From Sordariomycetes sp. S80-01Y (lineage: Eukaryota > Ascomycota > Sordariomycetes): a stretch of DNA of 64,000 bases. The translations under genes were made by a program, and so were the position numbers. The stretch covers positions 1,798,001 to 1,862,000 of the forward strand of contig JAXQJY010000031.1 in assembly GCA_037042185.1 (NCBI GenBank), written 5' to 3'. The notes beneath the pieces are model-generated. The model was not told the DNA's origin, made no database searches, and saw only the letters and a program-made list of their open reading frames with translations. Shown here in pieces: positions 1 through 11,400 of this stretch. Position 1 is the first letter of the stretch. The number at the start of each line of letters is the position of its first letter.

Positions 1-687
1 GACGGCGGCGAGACCCCAACGCCTGACCCAACTCCGGAGCCCGTTCCCTCCGTCCCTGACCAAGACTGTAACAATGTCGGCGTGGACTACGCTATTCAAC
101 GCCACCTCTTCTCCAACAATGACCCTCCGGCGTTCTCCAGCTTCGACCCGACCTTCTTCGCTCGCAACCGTCCCGTCTTCATAGGCACGACCGACCGCAT
201 CGGTATCCAGGCGCTCGGGCCGTTCTTTATCCCCTTCAGCATCTACGCCGACACACCTCCCCGCCAAATGGAATTCACCGCCGTCAACCATCAGGGGTAC
301 CTCTACGCCCCCGTCACGGGGGACTACTCCATCTCAATCCCGTCTTCCGACGATATCACCTTCGTCTGGGTCGGCAGCGACGCCTTCCAGGGATGGAACC
401 GGGCCAACGCCGACGTCGAGCAGAACTACGCGGGCAACGGCATCGAAGCCATCATCCCGCTCACGGCGGGGACCTTCACCCCGTTCAGGGTGCTGTGGGC
501 CAACGCCCAGACCGATTACAACTTCAACTTTGAGGTCAGGGACCCTGATGGCAGGATTGTTGTCAACCGTGATGGCATTGGGTCCGAGATTCTGGTGAGG
601 TTTGCTTGCGATGGAAGCACGCCTGCCTTCCCGGCCTGGGGCGATGAGAACCTGGTAGACGATGATGATTTTGTTACGGTATCTTAA
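1..687 (+). CDS. GLEYA-domain adhesin-like protein, C-terminal part (5' end outside window)
   Basis: The frame is open from base 1 and ends in TAA at 685-687, so only the C-terminal ~228 residues are present. The first ~20 residues are a Pro/Thr-rich linker (TPTPDPTPEPVP). The rest fits a GLEYA/PA14-type lectin-like domain: an aromatic-rich beta domain with a GYLYAPVTGDYSI core, the family's usual 'glycine-aromatic-x-aromatic' motif, followed by the W-V-G strand (TFVWVGSDAF). In this family the domain sits at the end of cell-wall or secreted adhesins and binds glycans. A linker followed by a terminal GLEYA domain is a known arrangement. No GPI signal follows the domain. The ligand cannot be told from sequence, and the signal peptide would lie upstream of the window. 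Confidence 0.8.
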   Translation, partial: DGGETPTPDPTPEPVPSVPDQDCNNVGVDYAIQRHLFSNNDPPAFSSFDPTFFARNRPVFIGTTDRIGIQALGPFFIPFSIYADTPPRQMEFTAVNHQGYLYAPVTGDYSISIPSSDDITFVWVGSDAFQGWNRANADVEQNYAGNGIEAIIPLTAGTFTPFRVLWANAQTDYNFNFEVRDPDGRIVVNRDGIGSEILVRFACDGSTPAFPAWGDENLVDDDDFVTVS

Positions 688-968
688 GGGAGGGCAGGTT
701 TCTATTACTTCTGCTTTCGATGGGTACTTGTTTGTTATTAGACGAACATATCTTAGGAAACGATAGTGTGCACCACTTAGATTGATCGATACTGGCTATT
801 TAATCCTGCTTCAAGCCAATCCCAGGTAGATTCCCAAGGCATCAAGTCGCGTCTGGTAACGCGCATCGATTCCATCCCAGCTTTGGAAGTTTGCGCATGG
901 AGTGAAGCAATGACGTACAGACTTCCGTTCGAGGTGACATGAGCCGTGAAGACCCTCTTACATGTTGA

Positions 969-1874
969 TCAGTAGTAAGCATCGCTCACCCCTCCATCAA
1001 CAACAAGACTAGCCCCAGTCGTGAACCCAGCCAACGGGCTCGCCAAGAACATGACGGCATTAGCAACTTCCTCCGCCTCGCCGTTCCGTCCCATCGGCAC
1101 CATCTTGCGAAGAGCCTCCTTGAAGTCCGGGTTGCCGGCCATGATGGAATGGAACGTGCTCAGCTCCTCGGTGCCGTCCGGCAGGATCGTGTTGGGCGTG
1201 GCGATCGGGCCAGGGATCACGGTGTTGACGCGGATGCCCTTCGCGGCCAGGGTCTTGGCGTAGCCCTTCCCGACAGTCGCCTGAGCCCGCTTGAAGGCAG
1301 GGTAAGGCCCCGTCAAGCTGGGGTGCTTAGCCTCCCAGCCCGCGAGGGAGGCGATGACAACTATGGAGCTGGTGTTGGGGTGCTTCTCGAGGTGGGGGAT
1401 TGTGGCCTCGATAAGGGTCACCAGGCCGAGGACGTCGGCATTGAAGGACGTTGTCCAGTCCTGAGGGGTGTTGGCATCAGCGCCAGGGGTAGCTGCGATG
1501 GTGTCAGTCGTAGGTTTCTCGGGACACCGGAGCAGAGCATACCATTTGCGACTACGATGTCGATCCGGCCAAACTCCTCAGCGGATCTCTCAACCCAAGT
1601 CTTGATGGCATCCTGATCGACCAAGTCGACTTTGGAGCCAACAGCGCGAGCGCCATCCTTTGCACCCTTGAAGCTGGCGAATTCGTCACCGCGCGTAGAG
1701 CGGCCGCAGTAGGAGACGTTGGCGCCCTCGGCCAGATAGCTCTTTGCAATGACGTGTCCGATACCTTTGTTTCCGCCTAGGTTGCTGTTAGACTGGATAC
1801 TATGCGTGATTCAAGTTGTATACCATACCTGTAACCAGAACGTGCTTGCCGGAGGCTTGTGGGGAGAAGGGCAT
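969..1874 (-). CDS. short-chain dehydrogenase/reductase (SDR)
   Basis: Three exons (1829-1874, 1543-1776, 969-1492) give 267 residues, the usual size of a classical SDR. Introns 1777-1828 and 1493-1542 are GT-AG, and removing them restores the first glycine motif (VTGGNKGIG) and the segment after VVAN. Visible motifs are the Rossmann TGxxxGIG, a degenerate NNAG (VANA), a Ser in VVIASLAG, the catalytic pair in YPAFK (YxxxK) and a C-terminal VVDGG typical of ketoacyl-reductase-like SDRs. It should be a cytosolic NAD(P)(H)-dependent oxidoreductase; the substrate is unknown. It is transcribed divergently from the regulator-like gene starting at 2679, so the two may be co-regulated. Confidence 0.85.
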
Positions 1875-2678
1875 GTTGACGGACGCCGGTGTGGTTTTTC
1901 TACGCGTTGCTGTTCTGTGATGTAGAGCTGAGAAAGCGGTGCCTCGATTGCATTTCTCCCTTCTATACTCTGGACGGGCTTTGCTTTCTTTTATACTTTG
2001 CAAGCCCCCGTCTGCTTCAGCTCGCCAGCGTGCCCCCCTGCCATGTGAAGTAGTACAAAGTGAGAGCCAGAAGTGGTAATTGCGGTAGAATGTGGGGTTT
2101 ACTTGGGTCATCGAAAAATCCATAGTGGTAATTGGAATAAAGTCGGTAGCTTTGATGACATTTGATTTACCCAAAAGGGACAATTGGTATGGAGAAGAGT
2201 GCTGCACGGTAACATAGGAGACATGGGTCCGTCGCTTAGATGGTCTTGTAGTAGGAGCCTGAGAGCCCCACGGCCTCATTCTTACAAACAAATCCTCAGG
2301 AAGCGAGTCAGAAGCCCATCCGTGATTAGAAGTCGGCCTATGACGACCCTGAGATGCTGATCGTCTCCTTCATCTGGGCTCACCATAGTCAATAGGGGGC
2401 AATCATCCCGGATGCAGAGCCGAAGTGCCAAGGAATCTCATATCCCCAATTAGGCATAGCTCGCCTCTCGCCAGATAATCCCCGACTATTCTTACACGAC
2501 AGCCCACAGTTGCGGACTCTGAGAACCGCACTGAAACTCCGCCAGCATAAGCAACCCCGTATATATCGAGCATGATGTCCAGCCGACGGTCCCCTTCTCA
2601 TTTTCCTAAACGGGGAAATCAATACTGCCATCAGTCTTTCTCGAAGCGGTAAATGTTCCCAGCTTCCAGGCCGTCAGC
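1875..2678. promoter_or_regulatory. divergent intergenic region
   Basis: An 804-bp spacer between the SDR start and the regulator-like gene start. It presumably holds both promoters. Open frames here lack domain or intron support, and I see no repeat or RNA gene. Confidence 0.4.
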
Positions 2679-4405
2679 ATGGCGTCCGGGTTCACGTTCG
2701 TCAACACCGTCAACGCACCGGCCTTGAGTCCCTCCTCGGCCAAGGCCATGCGCGCACACGTCACCAAGACGAACTTTGCCAATCGAAGGAAGCGTATTGA
2801 TGCGGAGAGCGTGCAGAGAAGGAAGGACACGTCGGTTGAGAATGCGTTTGCTCGCTTGATGAGCTTGGCTGATAACCCCATCGCGGCGGATGCCATCTCG
2901 ATTCTTAGGTCTCAGCAACCATGGCAGATTGGACCTGACAGCGGCTCTTCAAATCAGCCACGGCGGACGAAGCAGGAGCGTTCGCGTTTGTCGAAAAAGA
3001 CTAACGCCGCGGAGAAATCGTGGGATGAGTTTTCTGAAGACAATTACGATATGCTGGCTCTAATGCGGCCGGCAGATCCCTTCGTCTCACTGTCATTCCG
3101 TATGATCCTCGTCAAAACCTCCCATTTGTGTCGTTGCTCATTACGATAGTCATCCACCACTTCGCTCCAGTCATGTTCCCCTCGGAAGTCAGTCCAGTCG
3201 AAAAGCCGGGCCATCAGCTGTGGGCTTCTCTGCTCGTCAACGAGCCTGCTTTCTGCGAGGCCACCCTCGCCATAGGGATATCCTACAGGCCGGTTTCGAC
3301 TCACGACGGACGGATGTCGACGCCTGAGATCCACGCCGGGAACGCTATCTCCATCATCAACAGGCGGCTGAGTGACCCCAAAGCCGCGGTGTCTGACGGG
3401 GTCTTGGCCGCGGTCTTCTCGCTGGCTACGTGGGAAGTATGTCATCCCATCTGAGGATTTCCGACGAGTGTGCTGATTCATGAGACAGCTGAAGCTGGGT
3501 AACGAAAAGGCCTGGGCTATCCACATCGACGGCTTGGCGAAAATGATCGCCGTCCGCAACACTTCTGGCGTCAACAACCTGCCAACGTGGTTTTCCGACG
3601 TGCTTATATAGTAAATCCGTTTGATTCCTCATTGCGTTGACATGATGTGCTAATATGAAATCACAGCAATGGTTTCAGCCTCCACACGCCGTCCAAAAGG
3701 TTACACTATCAAAAAGTCCTCGACGCTCTCACCGTCGCCGGCCATGCACGTACACTCGACATCTCAACCATATCAAGTTGCATGATTCAGCTGCGTGGTG
3801 GCTTGTCAGTCTATCACAGCCGCGACATGACACCTGACGCGATCTTCCGGGAAATCCAGCAACCCATCGAGGCCTTGCACAGCATCGCGCAACGCCTCAA
3901 GCACGACAATCACGGTTTCCTCCGCGCGTCCGGCTACGCCATCATCGTCTTTCTGCACCTGTCCTGGCCGGACACCTGGGCGGGAAAGTCCAGGGAACCC
4001 CTTTCCACGCTGGCGAGCGATCTGAGGGAAGCCCTGGAGCAGTCGCAGGTCAAGCTCTGTTCCACGATCGACCTCGTGGTGTGGAAGTTCTTCATGGGCG
4101 GCGTGGCGAGCTCGCCGCAGAGCGAGGGCAGAACCTGGTTCGTGGATCGGTTGTTGAGGATCGTTCGCACTATCCCTGTCTTTCAGTGGAATGAGATGTT
4201 GGAGATGCTGGAGAGGGCTTTTCTGCCCAGCGAGGTTCTGCTAGAGAAGTGCAGGAAGTTGTGGGATGAGGTTCAGGCGAAGAGGTACTGTGTACGGAGC
4301 CTCCCTGCTGAAGGAGAAGGAAGAGTGTGTCATGCTGACAGGAACGGATGGCCAGTTCAGGTTGTGGATTGGTCGAACCTGAGACCAGGCCACTTACACG
4401 CGTAG
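2679..4405 (+). CDS. fungal transcription-factor-domain protein, one apparent frameshift
   Basis: Starts MASGFTFVN, followed by a basic stretch ending TNFANRRKR, then the fungal regulator middle region (LWASLLVNEPAFCEATLAIGI-like helices). Introns 3437-3488 and 3611-3666 are GT-AG, and splicing them gives continuous frame (WE|LKLGNEKAW and VLI-Y-NGFSLH). No Zn2Cys6 cluster precedes the domain, which is common in this group. Oddity: the frame that reads ...ADPFVSLS shifts by one base near 3094 to the frame that reads IPYDPRQNLPFVSLL. Both sides look coding and no GT-AG pair explains the switch, so this is either a one-base deletion (recent pseudogene) or a sequencing error. The C-terminal ~35 residues are of uncertain quality. 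DNA target unknown. Confidence 0.7.
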
Positions 4406-4749
4406 CCCCAGGGACTCCCTAGGACAAGAACATGAGGCCTCGCTATGTATTCAATGTTCTCACGCCTCAGTGCAGGTGGATCTGCTGCTCCTTGAGGTGC
4501 TCGCTCCAGAGTTTGTCTTTCTCCCTATATTTGGGTACGCATCGTCCAGGTCAGTCTGGAGATGATTGTAAACAAATCAATATGAGTCCGTTATCTATCT
4601 CGTTTTCGATAGTTCCATACCCCATACGGATCGAGTCCATTCATTTAGACCGACTTCTAAAAGAACAGGCCAACGCCCCAAGCCAAACACAATAATTACT
4701 AGCGCTCCGCTTGCGTGAGTCTACTCCACGATTGCCAACCATGCTACGC
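4406..4749. other. convergent 3' spacer
   Basis: Lies between the ends of two convergent genes. It should hold both 3' UTRs. I see no gene or repeat. Confidence 0.4.
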
Positions 4750-5588
4750 TTACACCGTCCCGCTGATACTCAACTCTCTTATTTCCTGCAGCACCTGCTC
4801 CACCCTCGCATCCAACTGTCCATCTGCATACTGATCTCTGGTGTCCGCGTCGAGGTACTGCTGTACCTGCGCCATACGCGAGTAAGCTTCCGCGCAGAAC
4901 CTCAACTGGATCTTGACCAGCGCCTCGAAAGTTGGATCCAGATACGGCACCCGCAGCTCGATCAGCTGAGGCACCTCCGTACTTAGCTGCTCGTTCAGCT
5001 GCTCGTAGGCCGCGCGCGCCATCTCCATCTCCTTTTCCGTGCGTGGCAGCTTCGTGGCGTCCTTGTCGGGCTTCTCCGTCAGGCGCTTGACCTTTGCGCG
5101 CAGGGCGTCGTAGTCGAGCATCTTGTGTGAGCGCTTCTTGATGCACTCGTTCACGTCCGGGAAGTACGCGCAGAATCTCGTGATGGGGTCCAGAACTGTC
5201 GTTCGGTACGGTCCGTCCAGCGCCTTGATCGTCTCCGCGTCCAGGTCCTCCACCGCTTGCTTGTAAGACCGGGACACGCCGTCCTTTGCACCGGAATCGC
5301 CGTAGAACGCATCTATCGTCTCGGCGATGCGCATTTGCGAGGCCGTCATGGCGCGCAGGGAGTCGAGGTAGCCCTTGGACTCTTTTTGCAGGCGGAGGGA
5401 GGCGGCTTCCATGGTTTTGAAGCGGCGCTCCTCGACTTCGTAGTCGCGGTCGTTAGTCTTCTCGACATGGCCCGTCTTCATCATGGCCTGCGTGGTCGCG
5501 CGGTTCACGCTCTTCTTGAACCCTGGCATCGTCAGCATGGGAGGGGCATTCGTGGTGCGGGGTGGGAGGACTCACCCGCCCACGACAT
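4750..5588 (-). CDS. hob3: BAR-domain amphiphysin Rvs161/Hob3 homologue
   Basis: Two exons (5576-5588, 4750-5522) encode 261 residues, matching Rvs161/Hob3 (about 264). Exon 1 carries only MSWA; the 53-nt intron 5523-5575 joins it to GFKKSVNRATTQ, giving the family's MSW-x-GFKK start. The whole protein is a BAR domain of long charged helices, with no SH3 domain, which separates it from the Rvs167 partner. Family role: membrane curvature sensing, as an Rvs161-Rvs167 heterodimer at endocytic sites and in cell polarity via Cdc42. The ATG at 5538 (MLTMPGFKK) is intronic sequence and was rejected as the start because it breaks the conserved N-terminus. Confidence 0.95.
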
Positions 5589-6082
5589 GATGGCGGTGCT
5601 GTGGTGGCTCTTCTAGGAACTTTTAGGTCTTTATAGTAGAAGGATATTCTGGAGAGTGTTTGGAAAGCGGTGGTAAGGACGTGAAGGGGCGTGGTGACGG
5701 TTGGGTCGCGTTGAAGTTTGGAGATGGGGAGTGACGAATACCTGCGCGATTGGCCCGAAGGCGCAGCCACAATGGCTGTCAGCCCAATTCCTCATCGACG
5801 TCAGCGCTCTGAGGCGCAAGCCGCTAGCGGCCCCACGTGATCTACATCACGTCCGTCCCTTACTGCCAACCCCTGCTTCATGAAGCGCATTGTTGAAGTA
5901 CAGAATGGGGTCACTGGGGAAGTTATAGGCGTTAATGATGTCTGGATTGAGTTCAACCCTCAGACGGCCGACCGATTGTCCTTTAAGTTCGCGTCACCAA
6001 GGTAAGCTAACTCACTTGATACTTTGATTCTCAGGACTACCGTATGCCTTTCTAACAAAGTCTGCTGCTCCCTAATACTTAT
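5589..6082. other. intergenic, promoter of the BAR gene
   Basis: Separates the Rvs161/Hob3 start from the 3' end of the next minus-strand gene. No supported gene. Confidence 0.4.
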
Positions 6083-7486
6083 TCACTTCTGGGAGCCAAC
6101 GTTCCACCTTGCTCTTCTCATTTCCTTGACAATCGCCTCATGCTCATGCTCAGCAAGTGGTGGGAGATCCATCGCACGCGCTTGTCCAGTCTTGGCCAGC
6201 ACGAACGTCGGCTCGCCTAGAACACAACCTTCCACCTCGCCTGCCACAGCCGTAACGAATCGAGCCCAGCCCTCAAAACACCGATTGGTCGCTGGGGAGC
6301 CAGGGAATAGGTGCCAAAAGCAGTGAGGCATCACCTCATACTGCTCAAGTTCGACCTTGGCACCGTCGTCCATCGCTTTGCGTGCCCAGATTTTCGACTC
6401 TTCAGCAGCCATCTCCTCGCCGATGACAACCAACACCGGTGGCGAAGCGTCCCATGAAGTCGCAGCCAACGGCGAGACCAGAGGGTGAGACAAAGCACTG
6501 TTCTCGCAGAAGATATGTCCGCGCGGGGGGTTAGCTGGCCACGCAGCACACGGCCGGGGCGTACCTCTCACGACTCCTTTCGGTGCGAGGTAATCGCATG
6601 AGGCATGATACTCCGAAGTTCGCAACGTATGCGTGAGGTCAAGCGAAGGTGAGCCTGCGATAACCCCAGCTGGCAGAGGCACATTAATCTCCGCTCCGTG
6701 GAACCTGATTTTTGGCTCACTGCTACCCGCTTCTCGACGAGCTTGGAGGAGGGTTTGTAGCAAGGCGAGCGAAAGGTTGCCGCCTGCTGAGTCGCCAGCA
6801 ATGACGATCTTCGAGGCCGGTACTGGCTCGTGATAGGAACCAGGCGGAGGGTGGAGTAGCGACAAGTAAGCCATCAATCCGTCGAGAAGAGCAGCTGGGA
6901 AGGGGTTCTGCGGTGCTAGACGGTACCGGACGGACAGGACCCGGCCGCTGATGCCTTGGGCATGCTGGGCTACAATGCTGCGCGATGTCGCAGGGTCCAT
7001 GAGATAATAAGAGCCACCGTGGAAGTACAGAATCGTGACATCACTGGCCGTCTCTTCCATTAGCCTGTTGAACTTCGTGCCTTCTGAGATCTCAGGTTCA
7101 GGCTCCTTGCTCGACACGTTGGCCCTGTAGCCTGTCCATTCCGCTTCAACGGGCACCATTTCAGGTGCAGTGAACTCCTCACCATCATGCCGCAGACCTC
7201 GAAAAGCGTCGAATAACAAATGTCTCGCGTCGTCTTCAGGAGGTGCTGGAAATTTGACCCTGCTGACCCAAAGGTTGCCCTTCACCTCACGATCCCGGGT
7301 CGATTTTGTTTGCTCCTCAGTGATGGATGGAGGTTTCGGGTCCGCGACGATGTTACGAAGAACATTGATCGTGACAGCCTCCTTTAGACTCCATTTGCTA
7401 GAGTTTGTGCCAAGCCCAATGAGGTGAAGAAATATTGTCTTGAAGATGAGTGGCGTGTTTGAGACGAGCAGTCTGAGAGCGTCCAT
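6083..7486 (-). CDS. alpha/beta hydrolase, hormone-sensitive-lipase/arylacetamide-deacetylase type
   Basis: A single 467-residue frame. The oxyanion motif HGG is at residues 156-158 (FHGGSYYL) and the nucleophile elbow GDSAGG at 231-236 (Ser233), the signature of the HSL family. A later block (WPANPPRG, then PPVLVVIGEE) is common in fungal members and carries the acidic residue. The likely catalytic His is in VMPHCFWH. The hydrophobic first ~25 residues may be a membrane-associating helix rather than a cleaved signal. Expected activity is hydrolysis of carboxylic esters; substrate unknown. It is divergent from the peptidyl-tRNA hydrolase gene, with 342 bp between the start codons chosen here. 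Confidence 0.9.
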   Translation of the reverse strand: MDALRLLVSNTPLIFKTIFLHLIGLGTNSSKWSLKEAVTINVLRNIVADPKPPSITEEQTKSTRDREVKGNLWVSRVKFPAPPEDDARHLLFDAFRGLRHDGEEFTAPEMVPVEAEWTGYRANVSSKEPEPEISEGTKFNRLMEETASDVTILYFHGGSYYLMDPATSRSIVAQHAQGISGRVLSVRYRLAPQNPFPAALLDGLMAYLSLLHPPPGSYHEPVPASKIVIAGDSAGGNLSLALLQTLLQARREAGSSEPKIRFHGAEINVPLPAGVIAGSPSLDLTHTLRTSEYHASCDYLAPKGVVRGTPRPCAAWPANPPRGHIFCENSALSHPLVSPLAATSWDASPPVLVVIGEEMAAEESKIWARKAMDDGAKVELEQYEVMPHCFWHLFPGSPATNRCFEGWARFVTAVAGEVEGCVLGEPTFVLAKTGQARAMDLPPLAEHEHEAIVKEMRRARWNVGSQK

Positions 7487-7828
7487 AGCGACTGAGTTCT
7501 CGACAGTTCAGCGCGCCTTGGAGATGAGTTCAGCCAGAAGCAAGAGGCTCTGAAAGAAGCCCACACATCATCTTCACAACGTTTTATGGCTGCCTTGAGC
7601 CCTGTGACAGGCCGTAGGTGCGTCGCACCACCGAGGTGGTTTGTTCAGCTTCACCGTTGCCTAAATAGGCACAGTGGCACCAGTTGCGGAAATAAGCCGG
7701 GCCAACCTTCTTCCGGTCTTCTCACGGTCTCCCCTTTGCATCACGTGTTTTCGCGACTCCTTTCAGTGCCCATCACTGAGCTTTCACCACCTTCAAGGTC
7801 AACCCGCCCTCACGGCGCACGCGTCACA
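7487..7828. promoter_or_regulatory. bidirectional promoter, with in-frame upstream ATG of Pth
   Basis: Shared by the HSL-type hydrolase (-) and Pth (+). An ATG at 7586 opens a frame that runs without a stop into the Pth coding region; see the Pth entry. Confidence 0.45.
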
Positions 7829-8488
7829 ATGGCCACCAGTTTCAATCCCCGCTTCCTCATCGTCTCCCTCGGCAACCCTATACCAAAGTACACCTCCCTT
7901 CACTCGGCTGGACACTTCGTCCTCAAGGGCCTTGCACCTCTCCTCCATCCTCACCCTTTCACCTACCACAAGTTTCCGAAAGAGAAATGCATGATCTCAC
8001 ACGGGCACAAGTACACGCTCATTCAGAGTCCCACTTTGATGAACGTCAGCGGTCCCTTCACCAAGGCTGCATGGCGGCATATCCTACCCGCAGATAAAGA
8101 GGCGTGGAATCAGACGGCGCTGGTCATCGTGCATGATGAGCTGGAGCGTGATTTCGGAGTTGTTCGGAGCGTGCCGTGGGATAACAGCATCAAGGGCCAC
8201 AACGGACTGAGGAGCTTAAAGAGTCTGATTCAGCAGAAGACCTACCCCGAGAGTCCATTGGTGAGGATCGCAGTTGGGATTGGGAGACCCGAGGAGAGGG
8301 ATCCAGAGACGGTGGCAGCCTATGTGCTGAATCCCATACCCAGCTCAACGACGGATGAACTCGAGGGAGAGGTCGCGAGGAAGGTCAAGATGGAACTGGA
8401 GAAGATTGAAAAAGAGTGGCGGCACGAGTTCGAGCAGGAGCAGATGAAACCCAAAGCGCCAGCGTCGAGACCATCTAAAGGGCTGTAG
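7829..8488 (+). CDS. pth1: peptidyl-tRNA hydrolase, Pth1 family
   Basis: 219 residues from the ATG at 7829, which has a CACAATGG context. The enzyme recycles peptidyl-tRNA released from stalled ribosomes. Conserved features: SLGNP at residues 13-17, catalytic His25 in a variant motif (HSAGH where bacteria have HNAG), MN at 71-72, HDEL at 102-105 with the catalytic Asp, and GHNG at 123-126. The tail from about residue 185 is charged and helical, then Pro/Lys-rich. An upstream in-frame ATG at 7586 would add 81 residues, rich in Arg and nearly free of acidic residues, which resembles a mitochondrial presequence. I prefer 7829 for the core protein, but both starts could be used. Confidence 0.9.
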   Translation: MATSFNPRFLIVSLGNPIPKYTSLHSAGHFVLKGLAPLLHPHPFTYHKFPKEKCMISHGHKYTLIQSPTLMNVSGPFTKAAWRHILPADKEAWNQTALVIVHDELERDFGVVRSVPWDNSIKGHNGLRSLKSLIQQKTYPESPLVRIAVGIGRPEERDPETVAAYVLNPIPSSTTDELEGEVARKVKMELEKIEKEWRHEFEQEQMKPKAPASRPSKGL

Positions 8489-11400
8489 AACTCTCAGCAG
8501 CCACGGTTGTAAGAATTTGTTGGAAATATGTACAACACGGGAGGTATGCATCCGGCACGGCGTTCTTCTTGTTCTTTCACTTTTGGATTGCTTGGGCCAT
8601 CAGCGAAGCGTCTTTACCAGGGGCCGATGATATTGGTCATAAGAGCAGCATGGGTAAGCTAGAGAAACAGCAAGAGGTAACGCTCTTCTTGCTTGCCTAA
8701 AGCTGGCACACACTGGCGACGACGTTGGGAGCCAGCATTTTGGACCGACCAAGCCAGGCGCAAGCTTGGCATCGTACTTGTAGTAGCTTTCACACTCCCA
8801 CTAGCAAGGACGCAAAGTTACCTTCGATCGATGAACCCATCATATACAACCTCAGCCTCAAGAGCATACCGCTCATTCACCATGTGAGACAATTTTAAGC
8901 TTATTTCATGGCCTGCACCCTGCGTCTACCCTTCGGGGAGTGATCGTCGTCCAAGCGAAGTACGCGCGGACGAACAAGAGTAACACAACAGAGAAGCGAC
9001 AGTATCGATGTCGCCGAGGCGCTTGCTTGGGTGCCAAGTGATCACTTATCAAGCTGGTTTGAAAGAGCTACAGTCAAGGAAACGACGGGACACAGTCATC
9101 GGACACGGCACAACGGAAGACAGCGATAGGTGGACAGGAGCCCATCGATGCGGCTCAGCGAATAGAAACAGAAACACTGGTCTGAGAGCGACATCAGCTG
9201 TGTGAAAGTGTCTTATCGCGGCATGTTCCATCCGATATCGAAGACGAATGAGCTCCCCGGTGGGCCTCCCAGAGTCATGCAAGCGGTCTTGGCCCCTGAT
9301 AAGCGGCTCGACCAGAGGAAAGTCGGCCAACGATGGAAGCAACGGGATGGCAAGCGGCAGCGAAACTCAGATGGTCTGACTCGGCTGATGGTTGCCGTCT
9401 TTAATCGCGAGGAGTCTGATGCTAGGCACGGCCATTGTGAACAAAAGATGGGCGTGTGGACTGCACCGCTGGTAGTCGTCAAAATGGTCAGATAAGCAGC
9501 ACCAACAGCGGTGGAGCCTCATCTCGAGGCAGAACAGCGGCCATCCACGGGGAGCTCCATGAGAAAGCTCTACGAAAGAGCGAGGCGAACGGTCATACTT
9601 TATACTCTGTCGCAGCTCCCACAAGCCGGCTTCTCCGCGGACTCGAGCTTTGCCTCCTTCTCCATGGGGTACGGGAAGGCGGGAATCTTGCGTCTCGACG
9701 CCCGCAAGAACGTGTCGTGCCCTCCTCTGGCAGGGCTGTGCGGGCGCTGGATCGTGAAAGTCTGACCTCCCCAAGATCTGGAGAAAGCTTGCCCTGAGCT
9801 TGACCCGGGCCCGTTTCAGGGTGTACGGTGTTGGTGTGGAACTCTGGCTTGCAGATGTCAAGATTGGGCTTGTGCGAGAGGCGATTGCAAGGTCAAGACA
9901 TTATCTCCCAGCGTGCGAGGACTGCAATCTCTCTGATTAGCATCTGAACGACAATGGCTCATTCTCCAATCTCTGGCACAGACACTGCTTGGTCCACGTT
10001 CCAGCCGAGTGTCTTGGCCTTTGCCGAGCACCTCAGCAGGCGCATATACACATTACATTCTCATCAAGCAAAGGGATTACCTTTTTCTTGCGTCAATTCT
10101 CACTGATAACACCAGCACCAAGCACTCTCGCTCTGTTGCTGCATTCGCATTCAACCACAGCCCCGGTTCCGTCGAAGCGGCAGCGCTAAGATCAACCGGA
10201 CCCTGTTTCCTAGCTGCACACCCCCTCTGCTATCATTCGCCAAGAGATAAGGACTATGGCACCAATCACATCACACGGATTTGGGCTGGACGGGCCACCA
10301 AGGTGAGAGGGATCATTGGGATCATGATGTGAAGGCCTATTCTTACTGAGAGTCGGGAGCAGAGGCCCCGAGATGCTCCGAGCTGTCTGTCGATTACTGA
10401 TGATGGGCGATTTAGATGAGGGAAGTTGCGTCAACGATTGCCTATTTCTCAGCAGACTAGACTAGAGGTTTAGTGATGCTCAGAGGTCGTTTCGGTTCCC
10501 GTGGGCAAAGCGAGTTGGTTGCACCCACTTTGAAGCGTTTACACGACTGGAACGCAGTGTCGCAGATGGAAGAGTCCAGTTCGTTTCATCCAATGTAATC
10601 CTTCCGATGCATGCTCAATTCTCCGGCAGCAACACAGCTTCGGTGACTTGGCAGAGGTATATTCAAGAACGCTTCACTCACAAGCCCCTGGTCGATGGTG
10701 CTCTTACAGGTCCCTAGCTCGCCACATCATCAAAATCCCCGTGTTTAGGAGACGTTGACATGGCCGGCCACTCGTCAGCAAACAACGCCAACGAGCTAAC
10801 TGTCTCACAGGACACGCGTCTTAAAACCACTTTGGTCAAATCACAGAGATTTGCAGACATTAGCTCGTCTGCCAGCGCAAGGCCCGCCGTCGTCAGAGCC
10901 AACCTTATTCCGATGCTTATTCCAAGCGCAAGACAGCGTGGGGGATTCGCAAGACCACACCGGAACCAACTGCGTCAGCGATCAACTTCTCGGAGCATAC
11001 AACGCGCTCACGATGGAGACATCGATCGTCCGGCAGTCGAAGAGCCCAGAGTTACGGTCAGGTTAGTCGCCTTCACTGAACCAATCGTCGCTCAGGCTGT
11101 CGAGCATCGTGACATCGCGCGCTCGCGTGGAGAGGGGAGGGGGCATATGATTTAAGCTTAACGAGGACCACGAGTCTTGGCCGCTAGACAGAAGCAGCGA
11201 GTCTAAAGCTCAAACGAGGCCAGAGGCTGTAGATCATGACGAGAGGACATTTCCTTTTGCAAGTCGGATTGACGGGCCATTCGTTCAATAGGGAAAGCTG
11301 CGCAGTTTTAGTCTCCGGATGGTTCGCTAGCCAGAGATAAGAAGGCACTGTTCGTCTGGGGTTCGTCCCAGCAAGCCCGAGAGTCAAGACATGGGTGGGT

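Noticed and set aside
9367-9861. 164-codon minus-strand frame in the 3.9-kb gap
   Set aside because: Overlaps comparable frames on the other strand, with no recognisable domain or exon partner.
11355-11380. T-arm-like GGGGTTCGTCCC
   Set aside because: The loop lacks the conserved A, and no cloverleaf could be built around it.
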